Part shown: one piece after another, positions 1 to 7,339 of the stretch
How positions within the stretch are numbered: the first letter of the stretch is position 1
Layout of the letters: each line of letters starts with the position of its first letter
DNA from: Aureococcus anophagefferens
Taxonomy: Eukaryota; Sar; Pelagophyceae; Pelagomonadales; Pelagomonadaceae
Length of the DNA stretch: 32,245 nucleotides
Reading direction: 5' to 3'
Assembly (NCBI RefSeq): GCF_000186865.1
Contig: NW_008705607.1
Coordinates: forward strand, 155,836-188,080
Program-made: the position numbers and the translations under genes
Notes under the pieces: generated by a model
Seen by the model: the letters and a program-made list of their open reading frames with translations, nothing else
Told to the model about the DNA's origin: nothing
Database searches by the model: none

Positions 1-1
1 C

Positions 2-1579
2 TCCGGCGCGCCGACCCCGACGCCCGCGGCCACGGGCTTCGGCGCGCCCGCGCTCGGCGCCGCGCCCGCGCTCGGCGCCGCCGGCGGCCTCTTCGGCGCC
101 GCGAGCCCGGCGCCCGGCGCGTCGACGTTCGGCGCGTCGCCGGGCCTCTTCGGCGCCGCGGCCGCGGCGTCGCCCCTCGGCGGCGGTCTGGGGGGCCTCG
201 CGGCGCCGCCCCAGGCGTCGCCGGCGGCGCTGAGCCTCAAGACGGACCCCTACGGCGCGGGCCTGTCGAACAGCGGCCTCGGCGCCGTCGAGCGCGGCTT
301 CGCGGCGCTCGAGCGGCGCGGCGCGGCGCTCGAGGCGCGGCTCAAGGACGTCGTCGGCGTGTCGGAGACGGCCGCGGCGGGGCTCGAGGAGCGGACGGCG
401 GACCGCGCGGCGCTCATGGCGGACACGCGGCGCGCGGCGACGGGCCTCGGCCTCGACGCGCCGGGCGGCCGCCGCGCGCTGAGCTTCGGCGGGTCCCTGG
501 GCCTCGGGGGCGCCCGGGTCGCGCCGCGCGGCGACCACACGCCGAGCCGCGCGGCGCGGCCGTCGCTCGCGACGCCGTCCAAGGACGCCGCGCCGTCGCC
601 GTCGGCGTTCTTGAGCCTGAGCCACCGGCGCCTCGTCATCGACCCGGAGGCGCGGTCGACGCCCGGGCGCCGCACGTCGCGGCCCTTCGGGGGCGACGCG
701 CCCTCGAGCCACCCGGCCATCGAGGCCGCGCCCGCGCCCGCGCCCGCGCTCCTCGGCCCGCCGCCGCCGCCGGTTTCCGGTTTAGCCGCGCCGCCGACGC
801 TGCTGGCGCTGTCGCCCAACGGCGGGCCGCCGCCGGCGTCCGCGCGGAGCTCGACGTCGGCGGCGCCGACGTCCGTATCGCTGCGCCCGCCGCCCACGGC
901 GTCGCGCCGGTCCATGGACGACACGCCGGGGCCGAACCGCTTCGTGTCCGCGTTCGGCGAGTCGTCGCGCGCGTCGTCGACGCCGTCGCAGCAGCTCGAC
1001 CGCGTCTTCGCGGAGAACGGGAGGAGCCCGGGGGGCGGCATCGCCCTGTCGGACAAGCCGCCGGGCGACGAGGCCGCGCGCGAGCCCTCGCGCGAGGCCG
1101 GCGACCCGCTCGACGACGACGACGTGAACCCGAACGCGCCCAAGCTCGTCAAGGTCGGCTTCGTCACGGAGCCGTCCATGGCGACGCTCGAGAAGATGTC
1201 CGACGACGAGCTCGCCGCCGTCCACGGCTTCGCGGTCGAGCGGCCCGACTACGGCCGCGTCGAGTGGCTCGGCCGCGTCGACGTCCGCGGCGTCGACCTG
1301 GACCGCGACGTGCGCATCTGCGAGCGCGACGGCCCGCCGGAGGTCGAGGTCTACGACGACGGCGACGCGCTCTCGAAGCCGCCCGTCGGCTCCAAGCTCA
1401 ACCGCGCGGCCGTCGTGACTCTGCACAATGTGGGACCGGCTAGGCCGGACCTCGCGTCCGACGACGACCGCTCCAAGTGGCGCAAGCGCGTCGAGAAGGC
1501 GACGAAGAAGATGGGCGCGGCGCTCGTCGACTACGACGTCGCCGCCCGCGTCTGGAAGTTCAAGACCAACCACTTCTAG
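2..1579 (+). CDS. NUP98: Nucleoporin Nup98, C-terminal part (5' end outside window)
   Basis: This is a nuclear-pore FG nucleoporin. The frame is open from base 2 with no start codon, so the gene begins upstream. The first ~60 codons carry FG-type repeats (GFGAP, GLFGA, TFGAS, GLFGA) in Ala/Pro/Ser-rich sequence, the permeability-barrier region. A Ser/Pro/Ala-rich linker follows. The last ~145 codons match the Nup98 autoproteolytic, pore-anchoring domain: VGFVTEPSMATLEKMSDDEL, YGRVEWLG, VDVRGVDL, EVYDD, KPPVGSKLNR and finally WKFKTNHF. In Nup98-Nup96 precursors, cleavage falls between this HF and a following Ser. Here the codon after HF is TAG, so the protein already ends at the mature terminus and no Nup96 follows. 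The DGAT2 gene converges on it 116 bp downstream. Family assignment is firm; the N-terminal extent is unknown. Confidence 0.93.
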   Translation, partial: SGAPTPTPAATGFGAPALGAAPALGAAGGLFGAASPAPGASTFGASPGLFGAAAAASPLGGGLGGLAAPPQASPAALSLKTDPYGAGLSNSGLGAVERGFAALERRGAALEARLKDVVGVSETAAAGLEERTADRAALMADTRRAATGLGLDAPGGRRALSFGGSLGLGGARVAPRGDHTPSRAARPSLATPSKDAAPSPSAFLSLSHRRLVIDPEARSTPGRRTSRPFGGDAPSSHPAIEAAPAPAPALLGPPPPPVSGLAAPPTLLALSPNGGPPPASARSSTSAAPTSVSLRPPPTASRRSMDDTPGPNRFVSAFGESSRASSTPSQQLDRVFAENGRSPGGGIALSDKPPGDEAAREPSREAGDPLDDDDVNPNAPKLVKVGFVTEPSMATLEKMSDDELAAVHGFAVERPDYGRVEWLGRVDVRGVDLDRDVRICERDGPPEVEVYDDGDALSKPPVGSKLNRAAVVTLHNVGPARPDLASDDDRSKWRKRVEKATKKMGAALVDYDVAARVWKFKTNHF

Positions 1580-1591
1580 ATGGGCACCAGC

Positions 1592-1676
1592 CCCGAGAGA
1601 GCAGCCACCACCCTCCCGCGCGCGCCACCACCACCCTCCCGAGAGAGTAGCCACCCCCCCGAGAGAGAAAGAGTAG
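1592..1676 (+). repeat. Imperfect CCCGAGAGAG-AGCCACC repeats in the Nup98 3' region
   Basis: Just after the Nup98 stop, a purine/CCACC-rich unit occurs about three times: CCCGAGAGAGCAGCCACC near 1592, CCCGAGAGAGTAGCCACC near 1638, and CCCGAGAGAG near 1658. It lies between convergent stop codons, so it is probably 3' untranslated sequence. No function can be read from it. Confidence 0.6.
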
Positions 1677-1695
1677 TAACAACGTCTTGAGAGTC

Positions 1696-2589
1696 TTAGA
1701 TGATCTCCAGGGTCGCATCTTTGTGCGTATATTTGTTCTTGTGGCGGTCAAAGAGCGCGACGACGGCCGCGCAGACCTTCGCGTGGACCTCGTCGACGGT
1801 CTCGTCGAACTTCTGCGTGTCCGCGGCGTCGACGCAGGGCACGGGGATCGGCGGGCCGACGACGCCGACGAGCGGCCGCTTCCGCGGCAGGAGCGGGCAC
1901 CACCAGCGGCCGACGCCGAGGGGCAGGGCCACGCGGAATTTCCGGCAGATCCAGAGGCGGAGCCCCGTCGCCAGCGGCAACGGCGCGTAGAGCTCGTTCT
2001 CGCCGAACGCGTAGGACGGAATGATTGGGACGCCCGCCTCGACGGCGAGGCGCACGAAGCCCTTGCGCGTCTTCCAGTAGGCGATGTGCCGCCCCGGCGC
2101 CGCGCGCATCTGCTCGGCCTCGCCGCCGGGGTAGACGAAGAGCGACCGCCCGGAGCCGAGCACGCGCCGCGCGACGCGCCGCGACGCGTCGACGTTGCCG
2201 AGGAAGAGCAGGAACTCGCGGTAGAGCGGCACCTTGAAGACGAAGGACGCGGCCAGATCCCGCCGGTCGACCGGCCAGACGCCGTCGCCGAACCAGCCCG
2301 CGCAGTCCGTCATGTAGAGCGCGTGGTTGAAGCTGACGACGCCGTGCGGCGCGACGGCGAGGATGCCCTGCGGGCAGGCTTTCAATTTCTCCGGCGCCTC
2401 GACGACGAGCCTCACCTCGCCGAAGAGGAACGACGCGACGGCGCGCCAGCCGGCCCAGCACTGGAAGCCGCGCCGGCAGTCGCCGCCGGGCGCGAGCTCC
2501 TTGAAGGACCAGTACGACGGCAGGTAGGCGAAGACGGCGGCGGCGACGCTGGCCTGCAGCCACCACGGCGCCGTGGAGACGGCGTCCAT
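1696..2589 (-). CDS. Diacylglycerol O-acyltransferase type 2 (DGAT2) family
   Basis: DGAT2-family enzymes esterify diacylglycerol (or monoacylglycerol or wax alcohols) with acyl-CoA at the ER. The first ATG is at 2589; the frame is open further upstream but only from a non-ATG codon. The protein is 297 aa, near the short end for the family. A hydrophobic stretch sits at about 10-27. Family blocks follow in order: APHG (80-83) in place of the usual HPHG/EPHS, FVYPGGEAE (151-159), TRKGFVRLAVEAGVPIIPSY (174-193), GRWW (227-230), PLVGVVGPPIPVP (239-251), and a C-terminal VDEVHAKV...LFDRHKNKY block. The core PH of the active-site motif is kept while the first His is Ala. It is divergent with the PLAC8 gene, 148 bp between starts. 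Substrate (DGAT, MGAT or wax synthase) cannot be decided from sequence alone. Confidence 0.9.
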   Translation of the reverse strand: MDAVSTAPWWLQASVAAAVFAYLPSYWSFKELAPGGDCRRGFQCWAGWRAVASFLFGEVRLVVEAPEKLKACPQGILAVAPHGVVSFNHALYMTDCAGWFGDGVWPVDRRDLAASFVFKVPLYREFLLFLGNVDASRRVARRVLGSGRSLFVYPGGEAEQMRAAPGRHIAYWKTRKGFVRLAVEAGVPIIPSYAFGENELYAPLPLATGLRLWICRKFRVALPLGVGRWWCPLLPRKRPLVGVVGPPIPVPCVDAADTQKFDETVDEVHAKVCAAVVALFDRHKNKYTHKDATLEII

Positions 2590-2737
2590 CGCTGTGTATG
2601 CAGCGGACGGCGACGGCGACGACGGTGGCTTCTCAGGTGATCTCGAGCCGACTGCACCGTTTTCATGCGAGTTCAAGTTGCCTCAGACTTGCAGCTCACT
2701 GCTGAGAATCTGGGAGCATTAGCATTCGAAAGCACCG
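2590..2737. promoter_or_regulatory. Divergent intergenic region, DGAT2 / PLAC8 gene
   Basis: These 148 bp separate the ATGs of two divergently oriented genes, so both promoters and 5' leaders must lie here or overlap the genes. It is clearly less GC-rich than the flanking coding sequence. I see no TATA box or recognisable motif. Confidence 0.4.
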
Positions 2738-3506
2738 ATGGAGAAGGTGCGCTACCAGGATGTGGAGATGCAGGCCGCGGCCACGGAGCTGCCCACGGTC
2801 CACGCGACGGTCGTGCCGCCGTCGCAGCCCATCGTCGTCGCCGCCCAGCCCGTGCCCGTGACGGCGCAGATCGTCGGGCAGCCCCCGGGCGCGCCGCCCG
2901 GCGGCTTCGTCGTCGCGGCCGCGGCGGCCCCGCGGCCGGCCCCCGGCCGCTGGATCGTCTCGACCTTCGAGCCCCTCTGCGACGGCTTCAGCTGCTGCGG
3001 CCCGCCCGAGCACAAGGCGTCCTGCCAGCTCTGGTGGTGCGCGTGCTGTCTGCCGTGCGTCGTCATCGGCCAGCTCAGCGAGCGCGTCGTCCGCAAGGGC
3101 TCGTACCGCGGCACGTTCTGGTGGCGCGTCGCGGCGCGGAGAAGGGTGTTCGAGAGATGTTTCGCGGGGACACCGCCGTCGTAGGCTCTTCGGCGCGTTC
3201 GTGCTCGGCGAGATCGTCAAGATGGCCATCGGCCCCCTGGGCCTCGCGCCCTTCTACTCGCTCGAGCTCGCCATCGACCTCCTGGTCTGGGCCATCTACG
3301 CGCACTACCTGCTGAAGATCCGCGCGCGCATCCGCGAGCGCGACCAGATCCCGGACGACGGCAGCCTCGCCGAGTGCTGCTGCGCCTACTGGTGCAACCC
3401 CTGCGTCCTCTGCGCGACGGCGGGCCACGACCTCAAGGTCGCCGGCCAGCTCTACGCGCCGACGGAGAACGGACAGATGGGCGGCCGGACGCTCAGCTGC
3501 TGCTAA
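2738..3506 (+). CDS. PLAC8-family cysteine-rich membrane protein, two exons
   Basis: PLAC8 (DUF614) proteins are small Cys-rich membrane proteins; relatives act in metal tolerance and cell-size control. The N-terminal ~70 residues are Pro/Ala/Val-rich. Cys clusters follow: CCGPPEHKASC and WWCACCLPCVVIGQLSER in exon 1, then ECCCAYWCNPCVLCATAGHD in exon 2, the typical CC-x4-C-x2-C-x2-C arrangement. A hydrophobic segment (PFYSLELAIDLLVWAIYAHY) lies between. The frame from the ATG at 2738 hits a stop at 3184, and the Cys-rich continuation is in another frame. A short GT-AG intron ending with the AG at 3183-3184 restores continuity. Exons 2738-3120 and 3185-3506 give 234 aa ending MGGRTLSCC. The 3' stop is only 14 bp from the convergent gene's stop. 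The family call is good; exact substrate and role are unknown. Confidence 0.8.
3121..3184 (+). other. Probable 64-bp spliceosomal intron in the PLAC8 gene
   Basis: Joining the two reading frames needs removal of a GT-AG segment ending at CGTCGTAG (3177-3184) and leaving two bases of a split codon. Donors in the right phase are GT at 3115, 3121 and 3148. The 3121 donor gives TFW-LFGAFVLGE and excludes the codons AGA and AGG, which are rare in neighbouring genes. That makes 3121-3184 my preferred choice. There are no flanking direct repeats, so it does not look like a recent introner. Confidence 0.55.
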
Positions 3507-3520
3507 ACGGGCCTCCCGAG

Positions 3521-4945
3521 CTAGCCGCGCGCGCCCGCGGGCGTCGACGGCGGGCCGAGGCGGATCGGCGCGGGCCCGCGCGGCGACGCGCGCGGCGCGG
3601 GCCGGCCGACGAAGCCGCCGAGTAGGGAGTTCCAGAGCCGGACGGCCCTGGGCGTCTTCGCCTTGGCGGGCGGCGGCGCCTTGACCGGCGTCGCGAGGTC
3701 CTCGTCCGAGGACGCGGCGCCGTCGTCCGGGCCGAGCTCCGCGAGCGACCGCGACCGCGGGCTCAGCTTCGCGTCGAGGGCCGCGACGGTCTCGTAGCAC
3801 CGCGCGAGCTCCGCGTCGACGTTGCCCAGAAGCTCCGCGAGGACGACGCCCCGGACGCCGCCGCCGGTCTTCGCCGGGGCGCCCTCGCGGATCTCGCGGA
3901 GCAGGAGCGCGTGGAGCACGTGGAGGCCCCGCGCGGTCGTCGCGTCGACGACGCGCGGCAGCCGCGGCGAAACGCAGGCGAAGACCTGGCGCGCCGGGTC
4001 CTGCCGCGTCCGCGCGCGGCAGCAGTCGAAGGCGACGCCGTCCTCGAAGGCCACCGTCGCGACGACGCGGTTCCCCGCCCGCAGGAGCGCGTAGGGGACC
4101 CGCAGGACCCAGGGCGGCGGCCGGCCGCTCCGCGCGAGCCGCGCCAGAGCCCGGCGCACGCTCGAGTCGCCGTCGCTGCCGTCGTAGCCCACGTAGCGGA
4201 GCGCCGCGCCGCGGACGACCTGTGTGGAAATCAACCAGTGAGCTCGGGTACGCGCACATTGAAGTCGGGTTGAAGTTTCGATTTCCGCGCCGCGGACGAC
4301 GACGCGGAGCGCGACGACGAGCCGTTTGGTCCGCGGCTCGCGCTCGACGCCCAGCGCGACGTCGCAGGCGCGGGCCTCGAGGCAGGTCTCGGGCCGCGAC
4401 GCGTCCCGGCACGCCACGTCGCTCGCGACGACCTCGACGCCGAGCGCGTCGCCGCTCCAGCGGTCGACGGCGAAGTCGACGGCGAAGCCGCGGTGGTCGC
4501 GGATCCACGCGACGAGAGCCGTCTGGAGGTGCGCGCGGCACAGGTAGCCGCAGACGACGATTGCCAGCAAGGGCGCGGGCGACCGCGTCGCGAACCACTT
4601 GACGACCTCGCGGCCGTACTCCGTCCGGAGGTTCGCGAGCCATCGCGCCGCGAGCGACAAATGGCCGAGCGCCGCCCAGAGCGCGGACGCGTAGAGTAAG
4701 AGCAGCGAGAGCACGGACCCGGCCGTCGACCGGCCCTGGTCGTCCTCGAGCGGGCCGTCCATGGAGTCGCGCCGCTTCGCGGGCTCCGCCGCGAGGGGCG
4801 CGAGCACGGCGTCGACGGCGTCGGCGATGCTCGTCATGGCCGCCGCGAAGAGGCCCATGGGCGGCGGCGGCGCTTTCGTTCGAATCGTGGGTTCATACCG
4901 GGGCGCCTCCGGCATGGACGCGCCGAGCCGCAGGGCGCGATTCAT
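3521..4945 (-). CDS. Unknown membrane protein interrupted by an introner-like intron
   Basis: I do not recognise this protein. The ATG at 4945 opens 474 codons; removing the 81-bp insertion at 4220-4300 leaves about 447 aa. Visible features are a polar N-terminus, a hydrophobic stretch SVLSLLLLYASALWAALG (about 77-94), and a second, PLLAIVVCGYLCRAHLQTAL (about 124-143). After these comes a region of alternating hydrophobic residues (GFAVDFAVDRWSGDALGVEV and following) that suggests beta-strands, loosely like lipid-transfer chorein/AsmA N-termini; this comparison is weak. The C-terminal ~100 residues are Ser/Pro/Ala-rich and probably disordered. The neighbouring kinase gene is divergent (141 bp between starts); the PLAC8 gene converges with 14 bp between stops. 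Topology would be two membrane spans, or signal-anchor plus one. Confidence 0.6.
   Translation of the reverse strand: MNRALRLGASMPEAPRYEPTIRTKAPPPPMGLFAAAMTSIADAVDAVLAPLAAEPAKRRDSMDGPLEDDQGRSTAGSVLSLLLLYASALWAALGHLSLAARWLANLRTEYGREVVKWFATRSPAPLLAIVVCGYLCRAHLQTALVAWIRDHRGFAVDFAVDRWSGDALGVEVVASDVACRDASRPETCLEARACDVALGVEREPRTKRLVVALRVVVRGAEIETSTRLQCARTRAHWLISTQVVRGAALRYVGYDGSDGDSSVRRALARLARSGRPPPWVLRVPYALLRAGNRVVATVAFEDGVAFDCCRARTRQDPARQVFACVSPRLPRVVDATTARGLHVLHALLLREIREGAPAKTGGGVRGVVLAELLGNVDAELARCYETVAALDAKLSPRSRSLAELGPDDGAASSDEDLATPVKAPPPAKAKTPRAVRLWNSLLGGFVGRPAPRASPRGPAPIRLGPPSTPAGARG
4220..4300 (-). mobile_element. Introner-like intron with target-site duplication and inverted ends
   Basis: A perfect 16-bp direct repeat (CCGCGCCGCGGACGAC, + strand) occurs at 4204-4219 and 4285-4300, period 81 bp. 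Between the copies lies AT-richer sequence unlike the surrounding coding DNA. On the minus strand, one repeat copy starts with GT and the insert ends in CACACAG just before the second copy. Splicing GT to AG therefore removes exactly 81 bp and restores a single repeat copy, giving RVVVRGAALRYVGYD. The insert carries inverted ends GGAAATC and GATTTCC (positions 4280-4286 and 4226-4232). The length is a multiple of three with no stop, so an unspliced message would add 27 residues. These are the hallmarks of introners (mobile introns with TSD and TIR) reported in Micromonas and Aureococcus. Confidence 0.75.
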
Positions 4946-5086
4946 CAGTCAGTCAGGAGGCGCGTGTCGCGGTTGTTGTGCGGAGGGCGGCGCGCGTCGA
5001 TGCGTCGAGCTGCCACTGCCACAAGCATCACTCGCTAAATCAGGCTGCTCTCCTCCTCCGAGAGCGCCACCGCCAGCACCTAGAAG
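4946..5086. promoter_or_regulatory. Divergent intergenic region, unknown membrane protein / kinase
   Basis: These 141 bp lie between two divergent ATGs and must hold the core promoters of both genes. The + strand half is CT-rich just before the kinase ATG (CTCTCCTCCTCCGAGAG near 5048-5064). No further motif is recognised. Confidence 0.35.
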
Positions 5087-6199
5087 ATGGCCACCTTCGA
5101 CAAGAGCGCCGTCGACGTCGCGGAGCTGAGCCGCGCGGAGGTGGACCGCGTCGTCGCGGCCCTGGGCCTCGGCGCGCCGGCGGCCTGCAAGAAGCTGACG
5201 AACGGCGGCTGCGCGGCCAACTACCGCGTCGCCCTCGCCGGCGGCGGCGAGGTCGTCGTCAAGGCCTGCGTCGGCGACGACGCCACGGAGCTCGCGACGA
5301 GCCAGCTCGACGTGCTGAAGCAGGTCGCGCTCCACGGCGGCGCGGCGCCGGCGGCGAAGTCGCTCAACGTCGTCGCGTGCCGGACGACGACGGGCGCGCC
5401 GGCCGCGGCCATCGCCATGGAGCTGCTCCCCGGTGACGCCTGCAACATCCTCATCCGCGACGGCGCGCTCGCCGAGGTCGCCGCCTTCGAGGCGCTCGGC
5501 GGCGCGATGGCAAAGGTCCACGGCGTGCCCCCGCCTCCCGACCTCTACGACGTCGGCGAGGGCGACTACGTCGAGCGCTACGTGCGCTGCGCGGCGCCCC
5601 TCGAGGCCCACCCGGAGGTCTGGGACGAGACGGAGCCCACGGGCTTCGTCAGGTGGGCCTGCTACAACGACGAGTTGCGGCTGCTCCGGAAGTCGCGCGC
5701 GGCTCTGGTCGACGCCGCGCTGCCGCGGGGCCTGCTCCACGGCGACGCCTACACGGACAACGTCATGCACGACGCGGCGTCGGGGAAGACGGCGCTCGTC
5801 GACTGGGAGGACGCGGCCGTCGGGCCCCTGGCCTTCGACGTCGCGACGGCCGCCGTCGGCGGCGCCTTCGCCGTCCCGGACGACGACGCGGCCGACGACG
5901 TCTTCCCCGAGCCCGCGGCGCCGAAGCTCGACGTCATCGCGGCGCTCCTGCGGTCCTACGCCGCGGGCCGCGGCGCGTTCGCGCGCGCGGAGGCCGACGC
6001 GTTCGTCGCCTTGATGCTCGCGAACGCGGTCGCGTGCGCGCTCTACCGATTCCACGCGTTCCACGTCACGGACCCGGGCGCGCCGCGCGCCGCGAAGCGG
6101 TCCTACCGCGAGATGCACGCCATCACCATGGCCCTCGCGGACCCGAAGGTGGCCGCGGAGCTCACGGCGCTCGCGGCGGGGGTCGTGACGGAGTCTTAA
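5087..6199 (+). CDS. APH/choline-kinase-fold small-molecule kinase, homoserine kinase II-like
   Basis: The 370-aa protein has the aminoglycoside-phosphotransferase fold found in homoserine kinase type II and related small-molecule kinases. N-lobe: KLTNGGCAANYRVAL (about 36-50) then VVVKAC with the likely ATP-binding Lys. C-lobe: catalytic loop LLHGDAYTDNVMHD (about 217-230; catalytic Asp and Asn present) and metal-binding ALVDWEDAAVGPLAFDVA (about 236-253). The C-terminus (YREMHAITMALADP) resembles the end of ThrB-type enzymes. The start is the first ATG, 5 bp after an in-frame TAG. No targeting peptide is evident, so a cytosolic role is likely. The fold is secure; the substrate is not. Homoserine is my best guess, and an ethanolamine or other APH-family substrate is possible. 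Confidence 0.72.
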   Translation: MATFDKSAVDVAELSRAEVDRVVAALGLGAPAACKKLTNGGCAANYRVALAGGGEVVVKACVGDDATELATSQLDVLKQVALHGGAAPAAKSLNVVACRTTTGAPAAAIAMELLPGDACNILIRDGALAEVAAFEALGGAMAKVHGVPPPPDLYDVGEGDYVERYVRCAAPLEAHPEVWDETEPTGFVRWACYNDELRLLRKSRAALVDAALPRGLLHGDAYTDNVMHDAASGKTALVDWEDAAVGPLAFDVATAAVGGAFAVPDDDAADDVFPEPAAPKLDVIAALLRSYAAGRGAFARAEADAFVALMLANAVACALYRFHAFHVTDPGAPRAAKRSYREMHAITMALADPKVAAELTALAAGVVTES

Positions 6200-6271
6200 G
6201 CGAGATGGAGACTTAGCGCCTATCGTGCTTGCGGGGCTTTCGCGGGGGGCTCTACAAAGCATTCCGAAAGG

Positions 6272-6970
6272 TCACCGAAAGCTCACAGACGCACGTCCTT
6301 TTTCGAGCCTCACTGACGCGTACGAAATGAGGGTCGCAGGGCGCATGCGGTGTCTCCAGGTTTTGAAATCTCCTGCATGGCGCCGTTGCTCGATGTACAG
6401 TGCCATATCGCGCTGGCAGCGAGACCTTTCATCGTTCGCCATGTTCTGGTAGGGCAGCTTCGCCACTTCGGAGAGACGACCCCACATCTCGCAAGCCTGT
6501 CGCGCCTGCTCACCGATCGGCATGTCGACCGGCATTAATTGGCGCTGTTCCACCGAGAAGAAGATGTACGCGGAGCACGCGCCCATGGGCTTCAGCGGCG
6601 CCGCTCTAAGGTACCACGCGCCGACCGCCTCCGGGTCCCAGTCAAGCGGTTGCTCGGCGAGAGTTTGAGCCCCCCCCGCGGGAGGGTAATTGAGCATCCG
6701 CGCGCGCCGCGCCGCAGCGGCGCGGGCCGAGCGCTCGAGAGCAATGGAAGTCATTTCGAGCCGCGCGAGGGCGCGTCCGTCGAGGTAGTCCAACACGGCG
6801 AAGAGCACGGGCACCTGGCGCAGCGTGCCCAGGCTCTCGGATGGCCGCAGGCTCCAGACGCGGCCGTCGATGTTGCGAGGCGTGGTCGCATGCGTGTTTG
6901 ACGCGCTCGTCGGCGTGTCTGCCGCGCGCGCGGGCGCTGGCGCGGAGCGCTTTGCAGGAGCCTGCTCCAT
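6272..6970 (-). CDS. HMG-box protein with an F-box-like N-terminal motif
   Basis: The first ATG on the minus strand is at 6970; the frame is open upstream only from a TTG. The protein is 232 aa. A polar Ala/Pro/Thr-rich N-terminus is followed by VPVLFAVLDYLDGRALARLE (53-72) and further Arg/Ala helix, resembling an F-box (hydrophobic, leucine-spaced). Residues 127-195 match an HMG box: KPMGACSAYIFFSVEQR, EMWGRLSEVAKLPYQNMA, ERSRCQRDMALYIEQR. HMG boxes bind and bend DNA. The F-box part is only suggestive; if real, it would link DNA binding with SCF ubiquitin ligase. Codon use is noticeably less GC-rich than in neighbouring genes. It is divergent with chlM and convergent with the kinase gene, 72 bp between stops. 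Confidence 0.72.
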   Translation of the reverse strand: MEQAPAKRSAPAPARAADTPTSASNTHATTPRNIDGRVWSLRPSESLGTLRQVPVLFAVLDYLDGRALARLEMTSIALERSARAAAARRARMLNYPPAGGAQTLAEQPLDWDPEAVGAWYLRAAPLKPMGACSAYIFFSVEQRQLMPVDMPIGEQARQACEMWGRLSEVAKLPYQNMANDERSRCQRDMALYIEQRRHAGDFKTWRHRMRPATLISYASVRLEKGRASVSFR

Positions 6971-7339
6971 GTCGTTGGTGCAGGCACCAGGTGGGTTGAA
7001 ACCAAAGTGTCGGCAACATGCAGTAGGCGTCTTGAGACGCGAACGCGTGAGCCGCGCGCTTTGGCTGGGAGCTGTGCAGCGTGCCGTCAACGCCGCGAGC
7101 TTGTGATGTGGAGACGATGGCTGCCCATGACCTTTGTGCGCGCCGGCGGGTGTGTCGACGCGACAATGCGCGCGGCGCTGGACTCTCGCACTGCTGCGCG
7201 GAAAACGCGGTAAGCTTCGCAATTCGCGCGCCGTCGACTACGGAGGAGGCGCATGCGGCCATGCCGAACGCCGCGGCGCCGGCGACGGAGTTGCATGAAT
7301 CCAGCTCAGCTTGTAGTTGCGCCCAGCCGATCAATCACG
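6971..7339. promoter_or_regulatory. Divergent intergenic region, HMG-box gene / chlM (369 bp)
   Basis: This is the longest divergent spacer in the window. It must hold promoters for the HMG-box gene and chlM. ATGs in frame with chlM at 7253 and 7295 would add an Arg-rich leader, but they would bury the plastid signal peptide and are not preferred. I see no RNA gene, repeat or known motif in it. Confidence 0.4.

Noticed and set aside
2590..2676. Longer DGAT2 N-terminus from a TTG codon at 2676
   Set aside because: It lacks an ATG and would add a low-complexity Ser/Pro leader; nuclear genes rarely start at TTG.
6971..7222. Longer HMG-box protein N-terminus starting at 7222
   Set aside because: It begins with TTG, is Arg/His-rich without features, and would run through the shared promoter with chlM.
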